Shown here: piece after piece, positions 20,641-33,900 of the stretch
Layout: every line of letters begins with the position of its first letter
Position numbering within the stretch: position 1 is the stretch's first letter
Assembly (NCBI RefSeq): GCF_017591425.1
Contig: NW_024466413.1
Span: 310,001-374,000 of the forward strand
Length of the DNA stretch: 64,000 nucleotides
From: Ochotona curzoniae
Taxonomy: Eukaryota > Chordata > Mammalia > Lagomorpha > Ochotonidae
Direction: 5' to 3'
The notes under the pieces: model-generated
Told to the model about the DNA's origin: nothing
What the model saw: the letters and a program-made list of their open reading frames with translations, nothing else
Database searches by the model: none
Program-made: the position numbers and the translations under genes

Positions 20641-22565
20641 AACTCAGGGCACAAAGAAATAGTCGATAAAATACAGAACCAGATTTGTGCACAGAGAGCT
20701 GGTTCTTTGAAAAGATAAGTACGATGGACAGATCCTTAGCTTGGACTAACAAAACAAGACGCAAAAGCAGTGATAAAAAGGGGCATGTTACAGCTGATAT
20801 CCCATACAAAATTATTCAGAGATTATCATCAATAATTTTATAGCAACAAATTTGGTAAGAGGTGAGACAGACAAATCAGTGAATACCTGTACCTGACAAG
20901 CTTTGAATCATGAAGAACAGCAGCAAGATTGGATCAGTAATAAAAGTCATCCAGCCTGTAAAAGCCCAGACTCACCGACTTCACTGCTAAGTTTATATCA
21001 AATATTTAAAGAATTTACACTAGATTATTCTGAAATTATTTGAAGAGGAGATAACTTTATCAAACTCATTGTACCAAGCTATTATTTATCCCCAAACTAG
21101 ATAAGGACACAGCAAATAAAATGAAAACTCCAGACCAATATCATTGCTGACCATAGTGGCAGAATTCCTCAACAAAATACTAGCAGAGTGAATCCAACAG
21201 CACTTCTAAAAAATTACTCTCCATGGTGTAATGAGATTCACCCAGAGTTTGTAAGGATGGTTCATCATAGGCGTTCCAGTAAATACAAGAGCCATATCTT
21301 CATCTGGAAAAAAAGCATCTGCTAGAATTCAATATCCATTCATGATGCAAACTCTGGACAGTTGGGTGGAGAAGGATGTACCTCAGTGTACGAGGCGACA
21401 GCCAGCCTCCCTGTAGGTGCATTAGTGATAGCCCAAGCAGTTAGGTGAGAGAGAGAAAGGCAGCCAACATTGCATGAGGAAAGGAAGTTGTTACTGCTTG
21501 CAAATGACGTGATCTTCATGTAGAGGCCCTCAGGGTCGGACAAAGCTACCTGGAGCAGTGAAGACGTTTAGCAAGCTGAGCAAAGGTCACATGAGTGTGT
21601 GTGCTGCGCACGAGGAATGACTGTGACCCCGATGGCAAGGAAGAGTCGCAGAGTCGACAGCCACGAGTAAATGAGTGAAGTAACCAAGAATAAATTTTGC
21701 CAAAGAGGTGGGGCATCTCTGCAATGGAAACCACCAAGCACCAGTAACAGAAATGCAAGGGGCCACAAATGCAAAGATGTCTCCTGCTCCTAGATTGAAA
21801 GAATTGGTTTTGCCACAAAAAGGTATTCATAGATTCACTGCAATCTATATCAAAATGCCAGTAATGTTATTCACAGAGTTAGAAGAAAAAACTCCTAAAC
21901 TTTCTCTATGGAACCACTGATAATCCTAAATAATAAAAGAAATTCCTCCCCGTCTTTCAACAAAAGCAGGAAGCATTATACAGTCTAACCTTAACACATG
22001 TTTTAAAGCTACAGTAATTAGAACAGTATAGGATTGGCATAAAACAGACACATAGACCAGTGGAATGGATTAGGGGACCTAGAAACCCACACATCCATGG
22101 TCAGCGGAGCTTCAGCCCGTGTGCCAAGCACACACCTTGGAGAAAGGCAATTCAGTGCTGCAGGTGGCGGGAGAAAACCAGACCCCTGTCTGTGCACAAA
22201 GACAATGCATTAGACGCCTAAAGGAAAGATAAACTGGGGCGGGGAGACAGACTAATGAGACAAGTGGGATTTCCTCAAATGGAGGCAAAGGAAGCCAAAG
22301 TGGGAAGAGAGAATGCACGGAATGGGGTGAACTGTGTGCCACCTGCTAACCAGGACACATCAGGGAGTCAGACCACCTAATTGCAGAACAAGCCCCTCTA
22401 ACTAAGAGGCTTCATGGTGGGGTCTAAGCGCGCAGAGCTCGGAGGAAGACACGCACACGGCCAGCAGGTGTGTGAGAAGCTGGCCAGCCTGGGTAGCCAC
22501 CAGGGCAACGCAAAGCAAAGCACAAGGAAATCCACCGTGCTCCCCATTCCAGCGGCTGCTCCAGG
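20641..22565 (+). mobile_element. L1 ORF2 3' part, decayed
   Basis: The + strand matches L1 reverse-transcriptase region DNA as I know it: GACCAATATCATTGCTGACC, CCTCAACAAAATACTAGCAG, then ATTCACTGCAATCTATATCA and GGAACCACTGATAATCC. Near the end is GCCACCAGGGCAACGCAAAG. Stops and frameshifts break every frame, so no ORF2 protein is made. It lies head-to-head with the inverted L1 on its left. Confidence 0.85.
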
Positions 22566-22867
22566 AGACCGCGAGCGTCGGGGAGGAGGGCGCTTGGCAG
22601 GCTGCCTTTGAGCCTGGCACTCAGTGTCGCCTTTGGGGTTAATGTCTCAGAGGAAGAAGGAACAAATTTACTCTCATCTGTGGGAATCTCACCAAGGTTA
22701 GTGGAAAATGGAATTCAGGGAGAAGTGCATTTTAGTGCAGGAAACTCTGAACTACTGCACAGTTTTTTTTTTTTTCCACAAATGAGTTTTTCCCAGGAAG
22801 TTTTTGAAAGCTTCATCCTCTTCTGTCTCAAACCCTAGGCATTGGCCATTTCCTCCTCCTCCTCTTC
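22566..22867. mobile_element. L1 3' UTR-like fragment
   Basis: GTGGAAAATGGAATTCAGGG, an interrupted T run and TTCCCAGGAAGTTTTTGAAA resemble the 3' UTR of lagomorph L1. It is probably the tail of the L1 just before it. Confidence 0.45.
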
Positions 22868-23038
22868 TTTTTTAAAGATTTAATTATTTTTATTGGGAAG
22901 GAGATTTACAAAGGGAAGGAGAGACAGAAAGATTTTTCATCTGCTGGTTCACTCCCCAAATGGACACAATGACTGGAACTGAGCTAATCCGAAGCCAGGA
23001 GCCAGGTACTTCGTCAAGGTCTCCCACATGGGCGCTGA
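22868..23038 (-). mobile_element. CSINE-type SINE, 5'-truncated
   Basis: Reversed tail TTTTTTAAAGATTTAATTAT, then GGAAGGAGAGACAGAAAG and GGTCTCCCACATGGGCGC. The head is missing. Confidence 0.8.
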
Positions 23039-24149
23039 GCGGAGAAGGAAAGGTGAAATGGTAGAGCTAGGGGGCAAAACTGGAAACTGTGGTGTTGTGC
23101 AGACAGGCGGGGCCCACGGTGTGGGGCTAGGCTGCTGCCATGGTGGCGGCAGGAGTGGCTACACAGTGCCTGGCAGTGTGTGAGCATCCACTGCGGTGGT
23201 GCTCCTGGGATGGAGAAGGCTAGAGGAGTGGGTTCCAAAGACCCTTTTCTTGTGGCTCAGCAGCAGTGTAAGACGGAAAGAGGCTGCCACGTGTGTGTGT
23301 TTGGCCAGTCTTTCTCTGAAAAAGTTCACAGAACAATGGAATTAGAAGATAGAACATATGTTGCAGGTGCCAGGCTGCATCCTGGTGGTCCGGGTGGAGG
23401 GCAGAGGCCCGGACAGTGGAGCGGTCATTACCTGCAGCCTCCTGGAATCCAGGTCAGCAGGAAGCTGGCGTGGAAGCTGAGGTGGCAGCCTTCGGCGCCG
23501 CGTCCCACAAGCAGCGGCCCAGCCCCACAATCGTGGTACGTTACAGGAAATCCAGCCATTGTGAGTCCTTTTGATCAAGAGCAAGTGTCTAGCAGTCTTT
23601 TTGCAAGTGACTTATTTGTAGCAAGAAAATCTGCTAGCATGTCAGATTGGCAACAGAAAAATCTAGAACACCCTGCTAAGGGTCACTGTCTTGCTCGTTT
23701 ATCATCCTTGCCTCCTTGCAGTCCTCCTGCCTTCACATCTCTCTCCTTGCCTTAATGTTAATTAGGCTGTTAAAATGCATTGAGGAACTCTGACGCGCCT
23801 GCACCCTTCTCTCCCACCTGTTTTCAAGAGCGCCCCGTGCCCACGTGTCTTGGGCACTGGCCAGCAGCTGGGTGGGTTTGTGTGAGTTACTTCTGTGGAT
23901 GGGAAGGGCGGTCACTTCCCCACCTTAGGAAACACTTTACAATCTAATGTCAAGTTTTAGATGCTGTCTTTCTTTAAATGCTCAGAAAAAAGCAAGCATG
24001 GTCACTGTTAGCCCCCAGGTCATACAAGCAGGTGGCTTTCAGGTGGCTGTTGAATCTAATGGCAGAAACAGGTGGTCTGCACAGGAGCTGAAACTGGAAA
24101 AGGCAGAAGCAGCGCTCAGTAGTGGAAACAGGCTGTGGCCTCTTTTCCT
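23039..24149. other. TRAPPC9: Intron with a short L1 scrap
   Basis: Sequence at 23310-23365 (AAAAGTTCACAGAACAATGG then AATTAGAAGAT) resembles an inverted L1 3' end. Nothing else was recognised. Confidence 0.5.
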
Positions 24150-24280
24150 AAAAGCCAGGAGCTTCTCCTGGGTCTTCCACATAGGTACAGGAACCCATGC
24201 ATTTGGGCTGACTTCTGCTTTACAGCATGGAGCTGGATTGAAGTGGAACTGCTAGGACTTGTACTGGCACCCGTACGGGC
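24150..24280 (-). mobile_element. CSINE middle fragment
   Basis: AAAGCCAGGAGCTTCTCCTGG, GGCTGACTTCTGC, ATGGAGCTGGATTGAAGTGG and GCACCCGTACGGG follow the SINE order on the minus strand. Both ends are missing. Confidence 0.65.
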
Positions 24281-25529
24281 TGCTGGTGCTGCTGCTGGTA
24301 CCTGCTGTACCCGCTGTACCCTCTCCCTGGGGTCATGGCAAAGCAGCTGGTCCAGTGCATGTGGTCTTAGACTGGCATTTCTGATGGGATTGTGGTGTGG
24401 CTTGTGCAGTGATTGGACACCGTGACTGACCCTGTGCCGCACATGGAATCTCAGTGTCACAGTCTCCAAGCCCTGGGTGGGCACCAAGACAGCCAGAGGG
24501 GAGGGACTCTGGGCTGCAGGATAGGCTGGGGTGAGAAAAGGGCTGTGCCCCATGACCTGAGACCTGACGCGTGCTTCTGGACTTTTCCTTTGCCTGGGTT
24601 CGTCCCGGATTTTCTCAGCTGGAATGGGGCGGGGATGGGTTGGTGGAAGGAGCCTCTTGGGAGCATTGTTTTGACAATGACGTCATTGGCAGGCACTGCA
24701 CAGGCCCTCGTGTTCCTTCTCCCTCACAGGAGCCCCATGTGTTGTTCAGAACTTACTAGCAGGTGGACACCTGTTCCCATCCCGTTTCCCCACCTGCAAG
24801 GCATGCAGCAAACCAGGACCTCTTCTCTGACCTGCTGTAGTCTGCGGGTCACTGGTGGTCACTGAGCGGGAGCCCAGGAAGCCCGCCAGATGTGGGCTAA
24901 CCGACGGATCTGCCAAGAGCCCATGTCCTTTCAGTGTCCGCATCATCCAGCCCCGTCACGTCCCCTGGGCAAGGACTCTAGTAGCAGCATAGGTGGCTGC
25001 CCTTTGGAGGTGAGAAGGCGTGGGAGGGGGAGATTATGAGAAAGCTGTGGGTTTTCTGTTGCTTCTTCAAAGGGCACCAAAGCTCAGTGGGGCTGTCTTT
25101 CAGAGTCCACCGAAAGGCATGTGGGTGATGAGGCAGGGTGGCTGCCATCCTCTGGCTTCCTGGTGGAGATTTGGGAGTGCTGTGATGTGAGGGAGAGAGG
25201 TGGAGTTTTGCCTTTCCATGGAGGTGCTGCCAGGGCTGGGGCCGGGAGGGAGGCGGCAGCTAGCTGGGAAAGTACGCCTGCATCTGCTGTTCCCCCAGGG
25301 TTTGTGTGTCCATCCTGCCCTCCCAGGCATACTGCCCTCTGCCCCTTGCTGTCACCAGAGACTTCTGGGAGCCCAGCCACCTCCTGTCTGTGACTGTGAA
25401 GACTCGTTTTGGGGCATGGCCAGTAGGGACAGGTGACATCAGGGCTCCTTTGCAAAGTCCCCAGTCAGTTGCTAGGAGGGTTCTTCTGAAAGCACATAGG
25501 AAGTGTACATTGGTATGTGGTGGGCAGGG
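24281..25529. other. TRAPPC9: Intron, nothing recognised
   Basis: Unique-looking sequence. A short GCTGCTGGTGCTGCTGCTGG tract lies near 24279. Confidence 0.55.
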
Positions 25530-25682
25530 CTGGGCAGGGCTGGGCAGGTCTGAGCTGTAGTTCCCACTGTTTAGTGTGAGGGCCGAGTGTGTGGTGGCAG
25601 GAGCAGGCTGGGCTGGGCAGGGCTGGGCAGGGCTGGGCAGGGCTGGGCAGGGCTGGCCTGGGCTGGGCTGGGCTGGGCTGCA
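25530..25682 (+). repeat. 10-bp tandem repeat GGGCTGGGCA
   Basis: Two runs, at 25530-25552 and 25608-25680, are built from GGGCAGGGCT and GGGCTGGGCT words. They are G-rich on the + strand and CpG-free. Confidence 0.9.
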
Positions 25683-25779
25683 GCTCCCACTGGTTAGCGT
25701 GAGGACTGAGTATGTGGTGGCAGGATCAGGCTGGGCTGCAGCATCCCCTGGTTTGTGTAGAAGACAGGGCTGGAGGCAG

Positions 25780-26465
25780 AACTGACCAGCAATTGCAACC
25801 ACCAGCATGTGCATAGGCTACTGGGGCAATGGTCTGTGTCAGACCCTGTACTGGCAAGCACACGTGAGAATCAGGTCTGGGATCACCTCACATGAAGTTT
25901 CTTTGGTGATCCCCCAATTGAACCACTGAACTCAGAATCATCCATGGAGATAATCACAGGTTCCATGGTCTGACCATGGAGTGCATGTGTCCGAGCTGGG
26001 CCTCCTCAGTGGCTTAGACAGAGCAGTGGACGGCATGTCCAGGTATACATGGAGGATATGGCAGTCCATTGGAGCCTGAAGAGAATACCTGGTACCACAA
26101 CAGAGGACAGAACAAATTGATCAACTAGCCCAGCCAACTGGTGGCATTGAATATCTGGGCAAATTTAGACTCTAAGGTGGACTATGTCAGCCAGTAGATT
26201 CTAGAGAGATTCATCGTGCTTGGACTGGTGAGGTTGGCAGTAATTCAGAACTGTTGAACTATCGAAACCTCTTGATCAGGACCCTTAGAGCATGCCCCAC
26301 ATCGGGGACCTGGGATGGGTGAGAGGCTGCATGAGGCTGCTTCCCCCAGATACAGGAAGGATAAAGGTGATCTCAGCCACCTTCCTGTAGCCCTTGGCCC
26401 TAATCACCCTAACCAACTATGTAAAAATCATCAAAAATAAAAGTAATTAGTAAAATTTTAAAAAG
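25780..26465 (+). mobile_element. Probable L1 3' end with A-rich tail
   Basis: A coherent block ends with ATCATCAAAAATAAAAGTAA and further A-rich sequence, as a retroposed 3' end does. Phrases such as CCAACTGGTGGCATTGAATA and CCCCACATCGGGGACCTGGG seem to belong to a lagomorph L1 3' UTR family, though I am not certain. No coding frame. Confidence 0.5.
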
Positions 26466-26580
26466 AAACTGCGCATCATGTTAAAGGAACACTCATGTGG
26501 ATGAGTCTCCTGCTTTTTTTTTGGTACCAAAATAAACCTATCTTTCAGTTCCACCTTCCATGGGCTTCTACAAGTGCGCT
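26466..26580 (+). mobile_element. Older L1 3'-end fragment
   Basis: GGTACCAAAATAAACCTATC followed by TTTCAGTTCCACCTTCCATG is the typical end of lagomorph L1 3' UTRs. Confidence 0.6.
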
Positions 26581-27220
26581 GGTAGATCCCGCTTCCTCTG
26601 TGTGTGTGGTGGCGCTGCCCCAGGCTGCTCTGAGGGCTCAGTGGACTGTGGGTACACTGGACTGGATCTGTGGACATGGGTATAGCTCAGCAACCGCGAG
26701 AGGGTAGTGTGCTGGGGCAGCATCAAGAGCCACGACATGAGTGCTACGCTGCTGTGGACGTGGCCAGTCTGTCCCGTGTCCTCCCACACTGCCCCCATCC
26801 CTCTGAGTGATGCCTTGCGCTGGTGCCGGGCACGTTTTCCACTGGGCTTTGTCTCCAGATGCGGTGGCAATCCCACACCAGTGGACCTCATGGGGCACGA
26901 CGCAGAACATCTCCCAACACCGGAAGGTTGTCTCATTGCCCTCCTCCGTGAGCCCGCCCACCCTCCTGCAGGCGCCCAGCACTCTGATTCGGCCCTCCCT
27001 TGCCTGTTCTAGGGTGTCACGTGGTAGGAACTCGTTCAGATTGTCCTTGGCACTGGCTTTAACTCAGCATGGGGCTCCTGAGGGGCTGAATGAGCGACCT
27101 GCTGAGTAGACAGACCGCAGATTTTTAGCCACTTGCAAGTTGTTGTCAACCTGTGGTGAGTTTAGTTGTTGAGAGCCTTGGTGGCATAAACCCTTGCGTG
27201 GCCATAAGATCTCATTTCTT
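26581..27220. other. TRAPPC9: Intron, nothing recognised
   Basis: Unique-looking sequence between an L1 fragment and a SINE. Confidence 0.6.
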
Positions 27221-27512
27221 GTGCCCGACATGGTGGCCCAGTGGCTAAAGTCCTTGCCTTGAACGTGCCGGAATCCCATATGGGCACCAGTTCTAATCCC
27301 GACAGCCCTGCTTCCCAACCAGCTCCCTGCTTGTGGTCTGGGAAAGCAATTGAGGACGGCCCAAAGCCTTGGGACCCCGCACCCATGTGGGAGACCCGGA
27401 AGAGGCTCCTGGCTTGGGATCAGCACAGCTCCAGCCGTTGCGGCTGCGTGGGGAGTGAATAATCGGCCAGAAGATCTTCCTCTGTCTCTCCTCCTGTGTG
27501 TATGTATGTATG
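27221..27512 (+). mobile_element. Young CSINE-type SINE
   Basis: Head GTGCCCGACATGGTGGCCC, then ATCCCATATGGGCACCAG, GGAAAGCAATTGAGGACGGC and GGGAGACCCGGAAGAGGCTC. The end is GTGTGTATGTATGTATG instead of a plain A tail. Confidence 0.88.
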
Positions 27513-30316
27513 TCTCTTGGGAATGCTGAGGGGCTGGAGCTGCTGGCATCTGCCAGGAGTGGACTGCCATGCCCTGTGTCTGTGTAACCAGGTAGGAAGT
27601 GATCCAAGCAGTTTCATTGTCGTTTGCTGCATCTTCCGTTTCCGCTGACAGTCAAGAATTCCAGCTCCCACTCCTCCTATTACAGTTAACACATTTTAAA
27701 TTTGAGAATGGGAGCTCTGCCACTGGTTTCTTGGCGTGAGTTGTGACCTGTCTGTCCTTGTGTGAGTGACAGCGAGTGTTCTCTATGCTCCTGCTGGCCA
27801 TTCTTGCACCTCCCTCGCAGGCACTTCTCCAAGCTCTTGTGGGAGTGTAGGTTTGCATCGTGGGGTTGTGGGACTTCTTACTGTGATCGGAATAAGACCC
27901 TCTGGGCCACACAGAGAAGGCTGGCAGGAGCTGCGGTATGGGTTGGGGGACAAGGGCCCGTTTGTCACATGTCAAGCTGCAAAGTAAGACCCCACTGTGT
28001 CTCCGTTGGGGGGCAGGGTGAGGGCTGCTTGCTTAATTGTGGAGAAAGAGTTCTCTGGTTTGTCTGACTTTTTTCTCTTTCTTTCTCATGCATGTAAGAA
28101 ATTTAAAAGTTGTTACGGTCCTAATAGAGTCTCACGTGTCCATCCTAATACAACAGTAAACAGCTGAGAGGCTGGGAGGGGAGCATTTTTACAGAGATGC
28201 TGCCAGCACTGCAGGCTGGCACTGGGGCATGCCAGTCACATAAATAAATCTTGGGAGCAGCTTCTTCCACCACACTGGGGACCACGCTGTGACTGCAGAA
28301 CCTGTGGGGGAGAAACCGCATGTGAGCTAGAACAGCAGGTGCTGGTCACCGAATTCACTCTGCAGGTGCACATAGCTGGGTGCAGGGGCATGGCCAGGAA
28401 GGATGCTCACAGCAGAGTACTGAGGGGTGTGGCTTGGCTCCTAACTCCTGGTGTTTTATCCAGGCCCACCAAATCCCCCTGCCATCCGAGGAAGGACATC
28501 CCATCACCTCTACGTTCAGAGGCGTGGCCCAAGGCTTTTGCCGTGCTGCCGGGCGGGCTGGCACTTGTATGGCCAGGGAGCGCTCACAGCGCATTAAGCC
28601 CTGAGGTGTCTGTATGACTGCTGTCTGAGAGGCTGATGGAGCTGCAAAGTTGGCCGTGTCTGTTTTTCCATCTGCAGATGCTGGCCCTGCTGTGGTGCCA
28701 CAGCCCCTCTCCTGGTCACCTGAGCACAGTGGGTTTGGTTTCTGGGCGCAACTACATCCTGAGCCCTGGAGCTGGCTGGCAACTTCTGCCTGAGCCGAGG
28801 ACTGATGGTGCTGTGGCCGGCCTCTCAGCCCCTACGGCTCGGAAAGCAGCCTTCTTGTAGATCCGGTTTGCCATCTGATGTTTCTTTGATCCCCAGTATG
28901 TCATGGATGCGAGGGAAGTCCGGGGGCAAATCGCTCAGTCTAGAAATGTGGATTAAACACTCACGCTTGCCTGACATGCGGGGCTCATGCATAATTCAGG
29001 TGGTTGCTACTTGTTGGTTTAATTTATGAGCCTGAGCGGTGTTGTGCCAAGGGGAGCACGGCTAGGATTGAGGCCCGACTAGCATCCAGTAGGCAGCTTT
29101 GTGCTGTAAGCTCATTAGGGGCTGTGCAAGCTGTACAGGCTAATTCGGGGGCTTCAGTCACAGGTGAACAGCCATGCTTGCTGCACCTGCTGCTTGTCCT
29201 GGGGCTGGCCGCTAAGTTTTGAGCCATTCTTCCCAGCTGGGAAATGCTGATGGCAGAAATGTCTTTGACAGTGAAAACTGGTTAGTCTGCAGCCGCACAC
29301 GGTTCCCACGAGGGAAGCCCCCCTGAGAGTGGAAGTTGCCCACCTTTGGGCCACCCCTCTTCTGCCCTCCTGGGAGGTGGCCAACCAGGCCTTGGTCTTT
29401 GGGTTGCATTCAGCATTGCTGACCATCAGGCTGCTGATGGCCTGCAGGACACTACCATGTCTCCTTCCTGGAAAGTGCTTGTCCCTGTTCAACCTGTTGG
29501 AAGCCCCCCACTCATTTCTTTGTGGAGTCACCTCTGGATTTCTTATCTGAACAATGGGGAAATCAGAGGAGATATTCCCATGTTTGTTTTCTACCCTCTC
29601 CCTTGCCTGAGAGCCAGTGCAGTCCCAGCAAGCCCTGGCCACACGTCAGGCGGGTGGAGTCTAGTTGGGATAGGCTGTCACTCACTGAGAACCTTATTGG
29701 GTCAGGTCTGGCTTCAGTGGTTGAATTAGGAAGGGGGTGCCTTTGCTGGTCTATGCTCTCCCTGGCTCCGAACTCTGTTTTGAGGACAGGACGTGCCTTT
29801 GCCCAGCTCAAGGTTCCCCTAGAAACGCACCCCTGGTGCTTGCCCAGAGCTGTGGGGAGGCATCTATCGTTGGATGGAGTGTGCTTGGCCTGCTGACCTC
29901 TCCCTGTCTTGGTCTCAGGGCACCAGGTGCCAGTCTTACCCTGACATCACCCATCACTAGTGGCATCCCTTGGGTGTTGGTTTTATTCCATTTCTGCACA
30001 CAGTAGGTGCTGAACGAATCCTCAGTATTGGGAATTGCTTCTGGCACATATGGATCATCAGCTTTGTTTTTGTTGACCTGATTACAATCTGGCATCATGA
30101 GCAAACCACATAAAAAATCCTGGAAGTACTTTACAAACTGGGGAGCTGTCTTGTTTTAACCTATTGTCTGAAATACTTGGGTCTTGCCCCAGCCCACAAT
30201 CACTCAGTTTAGTTCTTCCTTGGTTTGCCAGAAGCACAAACTAAATACCAGAACAACTTCAGCAAGCTCGTGGCTTGGCAGGCCTGTGCAGGCAGTTGTG
30301 TTCAACATCTGCTGGT
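27513..30316. other. TRAPPC9: Intron, nothing recognised
   Basis: Unique-looking sequence. Several 70-160 residue open frames on both strands resemble no family and lack splice context. Confidence 0.55.
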
Positions 30317-30500
30317 AGGGCTGACACTGTGGCACAGAGCTGTATCCTGTGGTGTCCGCAGGGTCCTGGGTGAGCACCAGTGTGCGTCCTGCCCGTACCA
30401 TTTCCCATCTAGCTCCCTGCTCATGATACAGCTGGGAGTACAGATGGGCCTGGGAGCCCGGCTGTGGGAGCAGTCCAGATGGGCACGTGTGTCCCAGGCG
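30317..30500 (+). mobile_element. CSINE-type SINE, 3'-truncated and diverged
   Basis: Head AGGGCTGACACTGTGGCACA, middle CCATCTAGCTCCCTGCTCA, no tail. Confidence 0.6.
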
Positions 30501-30653
30501 GCTCCGTGTGTATGTGTTCTGGCATAGGCAAACCCAGTCCTGGATGACAACAGCAGATTGCTGTTTTTCAAATCAGAGCACTGCAGTGGGCAGCTCAAGA
30601 AATGCATTTTATTGTATATAAATTTCAAACCATCATCCTAGATTTTAAAGCCT

Positions 30654-30921
30654 GATTTATTTTATTTTGAAAATAAAAATGACAGATTTTCCATCTGTTG
30701 GTTCTATCCCTAGGTTGCTGCCAACAGTCAGCACCGGGCCAGGCTGAAGCCAGGAGCTTCGTCCGGTGTCCCTTGTGGGTGTAGAGACACAGGCACTTGG
30801 GTTGTCTTCTGCTGCTTTCCCAGGCACATTAGCAGGGAGCTGGATTGGAAGTGGAGCAGTGGGAACTAGATCTTGCACTCCCAGGCAGCGGCCTTACGTG
30901 CTGTACCATAGTGCTGGCCCC
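30654..30921 (-). mobile_element. CSINE-type SINE
   Basis: Reversed tail TTTATTTTATTTTGAAAATA, GCAGGGAGCTGGATTGGAAG, and the reversed head ending CATAGTGCTGGCCCC. Confidence 0.85.
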
Positions 30922-33900
30922 ACCAGCACAGACCGGCTGCCCTCAAGGCTTCCCCAAGCTGACCACCTGGCCAGCCCCACTGCCCACCTCCTTGTGCATC
31001 CAGCGTCCTCGAGCTTGGCCTTAGCACCTGCGAGCAGCAGGCATCCTTTGGCCCAGCGGCTGAGGTTCTTGCAAGGTCTGACCCACCTGTTCTCTCTCCC
31101 TCCCAGGCCTGCACAGTGGTTGCCTTTGTTCTTCCCTGTGTGCGACTGCGCCAAGGTGCTTCCTGCTCAGCCTGCTGTTCTCTCCCTCCTCCTTTCCAGT
31201 GGATGAGCCAGAGCTGTGTATTCAGGGGAGGTTGCCCTGAGGAAGCTGCCAAGCAGGGCTTACAGGGCCAAGGTCGTGAGCAGGGCTTACAGGGCCAAGT
31301 GTGTGTTCCGAGGCAGACAAAGAGCAAACCCAATGTGGGGAACTTCCGGGAGTCTGTCCGGTGGACTGTGTGGGCACACACGCTGCCCTGTGGGCATCTG
31401 GAGGCTGCCTTGTCTCTGCACACACACACTGCCCTGCGGGCCTCTGGAGGCTGTCCGGTGGACTGTCTCCGCGCACACACGCTGCCCTGCGGGCATCTGG
31501 AGGCTGCATTTGCGGAGTAGCTCTCCACGTGACTGCAGTGCCTGCGCATCTCCCCCTTGCACCGCTACCTGACCTTTCTGTTAAAGACCCCAAGGAGTGA
31601 CTAAGGGAAAGGACTGACTGATTTAGATCTCAACTCATTTAAGGACTGACCCAGGTATCTTATCTTCCAAATCAAAGGCGATGTGGGGGAGTGGGGACGG
31701 GCATCGTCTCCGAAATCAGGGACAGACAGGCTGTCTGAGCCGTCAGAGTCGCAAGAGCTTCCTGTGTGCCTAGAAACCCCAAAGCCACCCTGTGCTCCTA
31801 GAGGCCGCTGCCCTCCTCTTGGTGGGGGGGGAGTGCAAAGGGAACAGAGGCTCTCGAGGAGGGGCATGCCTCGCCAGGCCCTGTTGGTCTCCATGTCTGC
31901 TCGGCCAGTGCACCTGCTGCAGTAGGCACATGCACACGGAACTCTTGTCCGCTCCCTGTGCTGGGGCCCAGCCAAAGCCACAGTGTGCGGTGGGCATCAG
32001 CTCCTCTGCATCTGCCTGTGTTCTGGGTGGGCCCTTGTGACCCACACACTGTGTCGTGAGCTCTCCCAGTGACGCAACAGGATCTTCATCTTTGGCAGGC
32101 AAAGCTTAGTGCCAGTGGCACATGGGGCCATTCTGCCCCATTCCTGGTCAAGTGGTCAACTGGCCCCATTGGGTTGCCTCCAGGAGGGCCTCCAGTGCTG
32201 CTTTTGCGGTCAGGGAATACGGGTGGGCTTCCCTGGAGGCCATGGGGCCATCCCTCCTAAACTGTCCTATCATGCACTAATGCTCATGTTGGCACCCAGC
32301 CATACCACTGTCCTTTGACAGTGATGCCCCCTGGCACCATGTCGCCCAGGCTCCCGCAGGAGCTAGGGCTCTCCTTGCCTGCCCTTGGGATAGCTACGCG
32401 GAGTCCCATGCATTGCTTAGTCCATGGATTGGAATTCATTCCTGTCGCTGCTTTGTGGTTGCAGGTTTTCCAGGTTCGCCGCCGGGCTTCCCTCACTTTT
32501 GAAGAGCTTTTAAAATAACATATTTTTTCTCTGATGCTGAGAAAGGGCTGTAGTTTTTCTCACTGCTGCTGGCTGGCTCGTGATGTGCGACAAGATTGCC
32601 TTATGTGGGTTCACTTCCTGTGCTGCCTGTGAGTCGGCACTGTGCACCTGTGGGCTGAAATGCAGCCCTTAGCACCTTGCTGCTCTGTGCAGCTCTGGGG
32701 CCTGCTGTGCCCTGGCCCTCAGCGGACCCCTCGCCTGCCCTGCCCAGGCTGGCGTCTGACTTCCGGTGCTGGGGAGCAGCTGTGAGAAGGGAGCACCCAC
32801 ACCCCCTCTCACTGGTCCTGGCTCCCTAATGATGATGGAGGCAGACAGTGGGGTGCACTTGCCCCGAGAATGCCTTGGTTAGGGATGAGTAACTGACAGT
32901 CCCGGTCACTGGCAATCATTGAAATGTTCTTGGATTATAATGACTCACTTATTCAAAGGGCACAGATGCAGGTCACTCCCTACAGGCCAGTGTCCACGGG
33001 GCCTGGAACTGGAAGCTCGTCTTCGTGGGCCATCAGCCCACGGGCAGGCCACGGTCGTGTGGCCATTGCTGCTGTCCTCTTTGCGGTGCTGAGCTAGTGC
33101 CTGCTGGTGTCCGGCGGCCTGGTGCTCCTCAGCAGCCATGCAGATGTCACGTTTGGGGTGAGGAGAACGCGCTTCCCCAGGCACAGCTGGGAGGGAAAAC
33201 CGAGACATTCTTTATCAGAGGTGGCCTTCCCGGGAGTGACATCCCGGGGAAGGGGGCGGGGGCTGCTCCGGCAGCCCAGTGTGTGCTGTGCCCCTGGTAA
33301 AGGTCTTGGCTCTCGGTGTGTACTCCCCTTGCCCCAATCTGGCCCACCTCTAGGTGTCTAGTGACTGTTGAACGTGGGGTGTCTGCTCTGAGCACTTGCC
33401 ATCTGTCCACACTTCCTGCCAGCGCCCACTGCTGTTCCCCTCCACCTGCTGGTCTTGCGTGTGTCTGTCTGGTGGCCATGGCTGTGTTCCCTCTCCAACA
33501 GGGATGCAGAGAAGCCAACAGGACAGATACACTGGATCTGGGAGGCTCCCTGTCCCCCTTCCCTGTCCCCGCTGTCCACACGGGTTCTCCTTTCTTTATC
33601 TCGGGGTGTCCCTCGGCTGAAGCCTGAGTGAGCCACCTGCCCCCTGTGCTGCTGCCATGTCCAGGTGTGCCTGCTCAGAGGAGGAGCTGCTGGCCCCCCT
33701 TTCCCATCTTCTGGTCAGGACTGTGAGCACGAGCTAGGTCATGGCTGCTTATGGCTGCCCCTATGCACCGGAGCAGGTCTGTGAGCAGGTGTGTGAGTGT
33801 GTAAGTGTCGATCAGGTGTGCTTGTGAGCACTGTGTGTGCACATCAGGCATGCATTGCACACCATCTGTGCGTCGCTGTCTTCCCTCTGCATCGTGTGTA

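Noticed and set aside
32519..33300. A second, weaker GC-rich region considered as another CpG island
   Set aside because: CpGs are sparse compared with 10740-14140, and no tandem motif or promoter element is visible.
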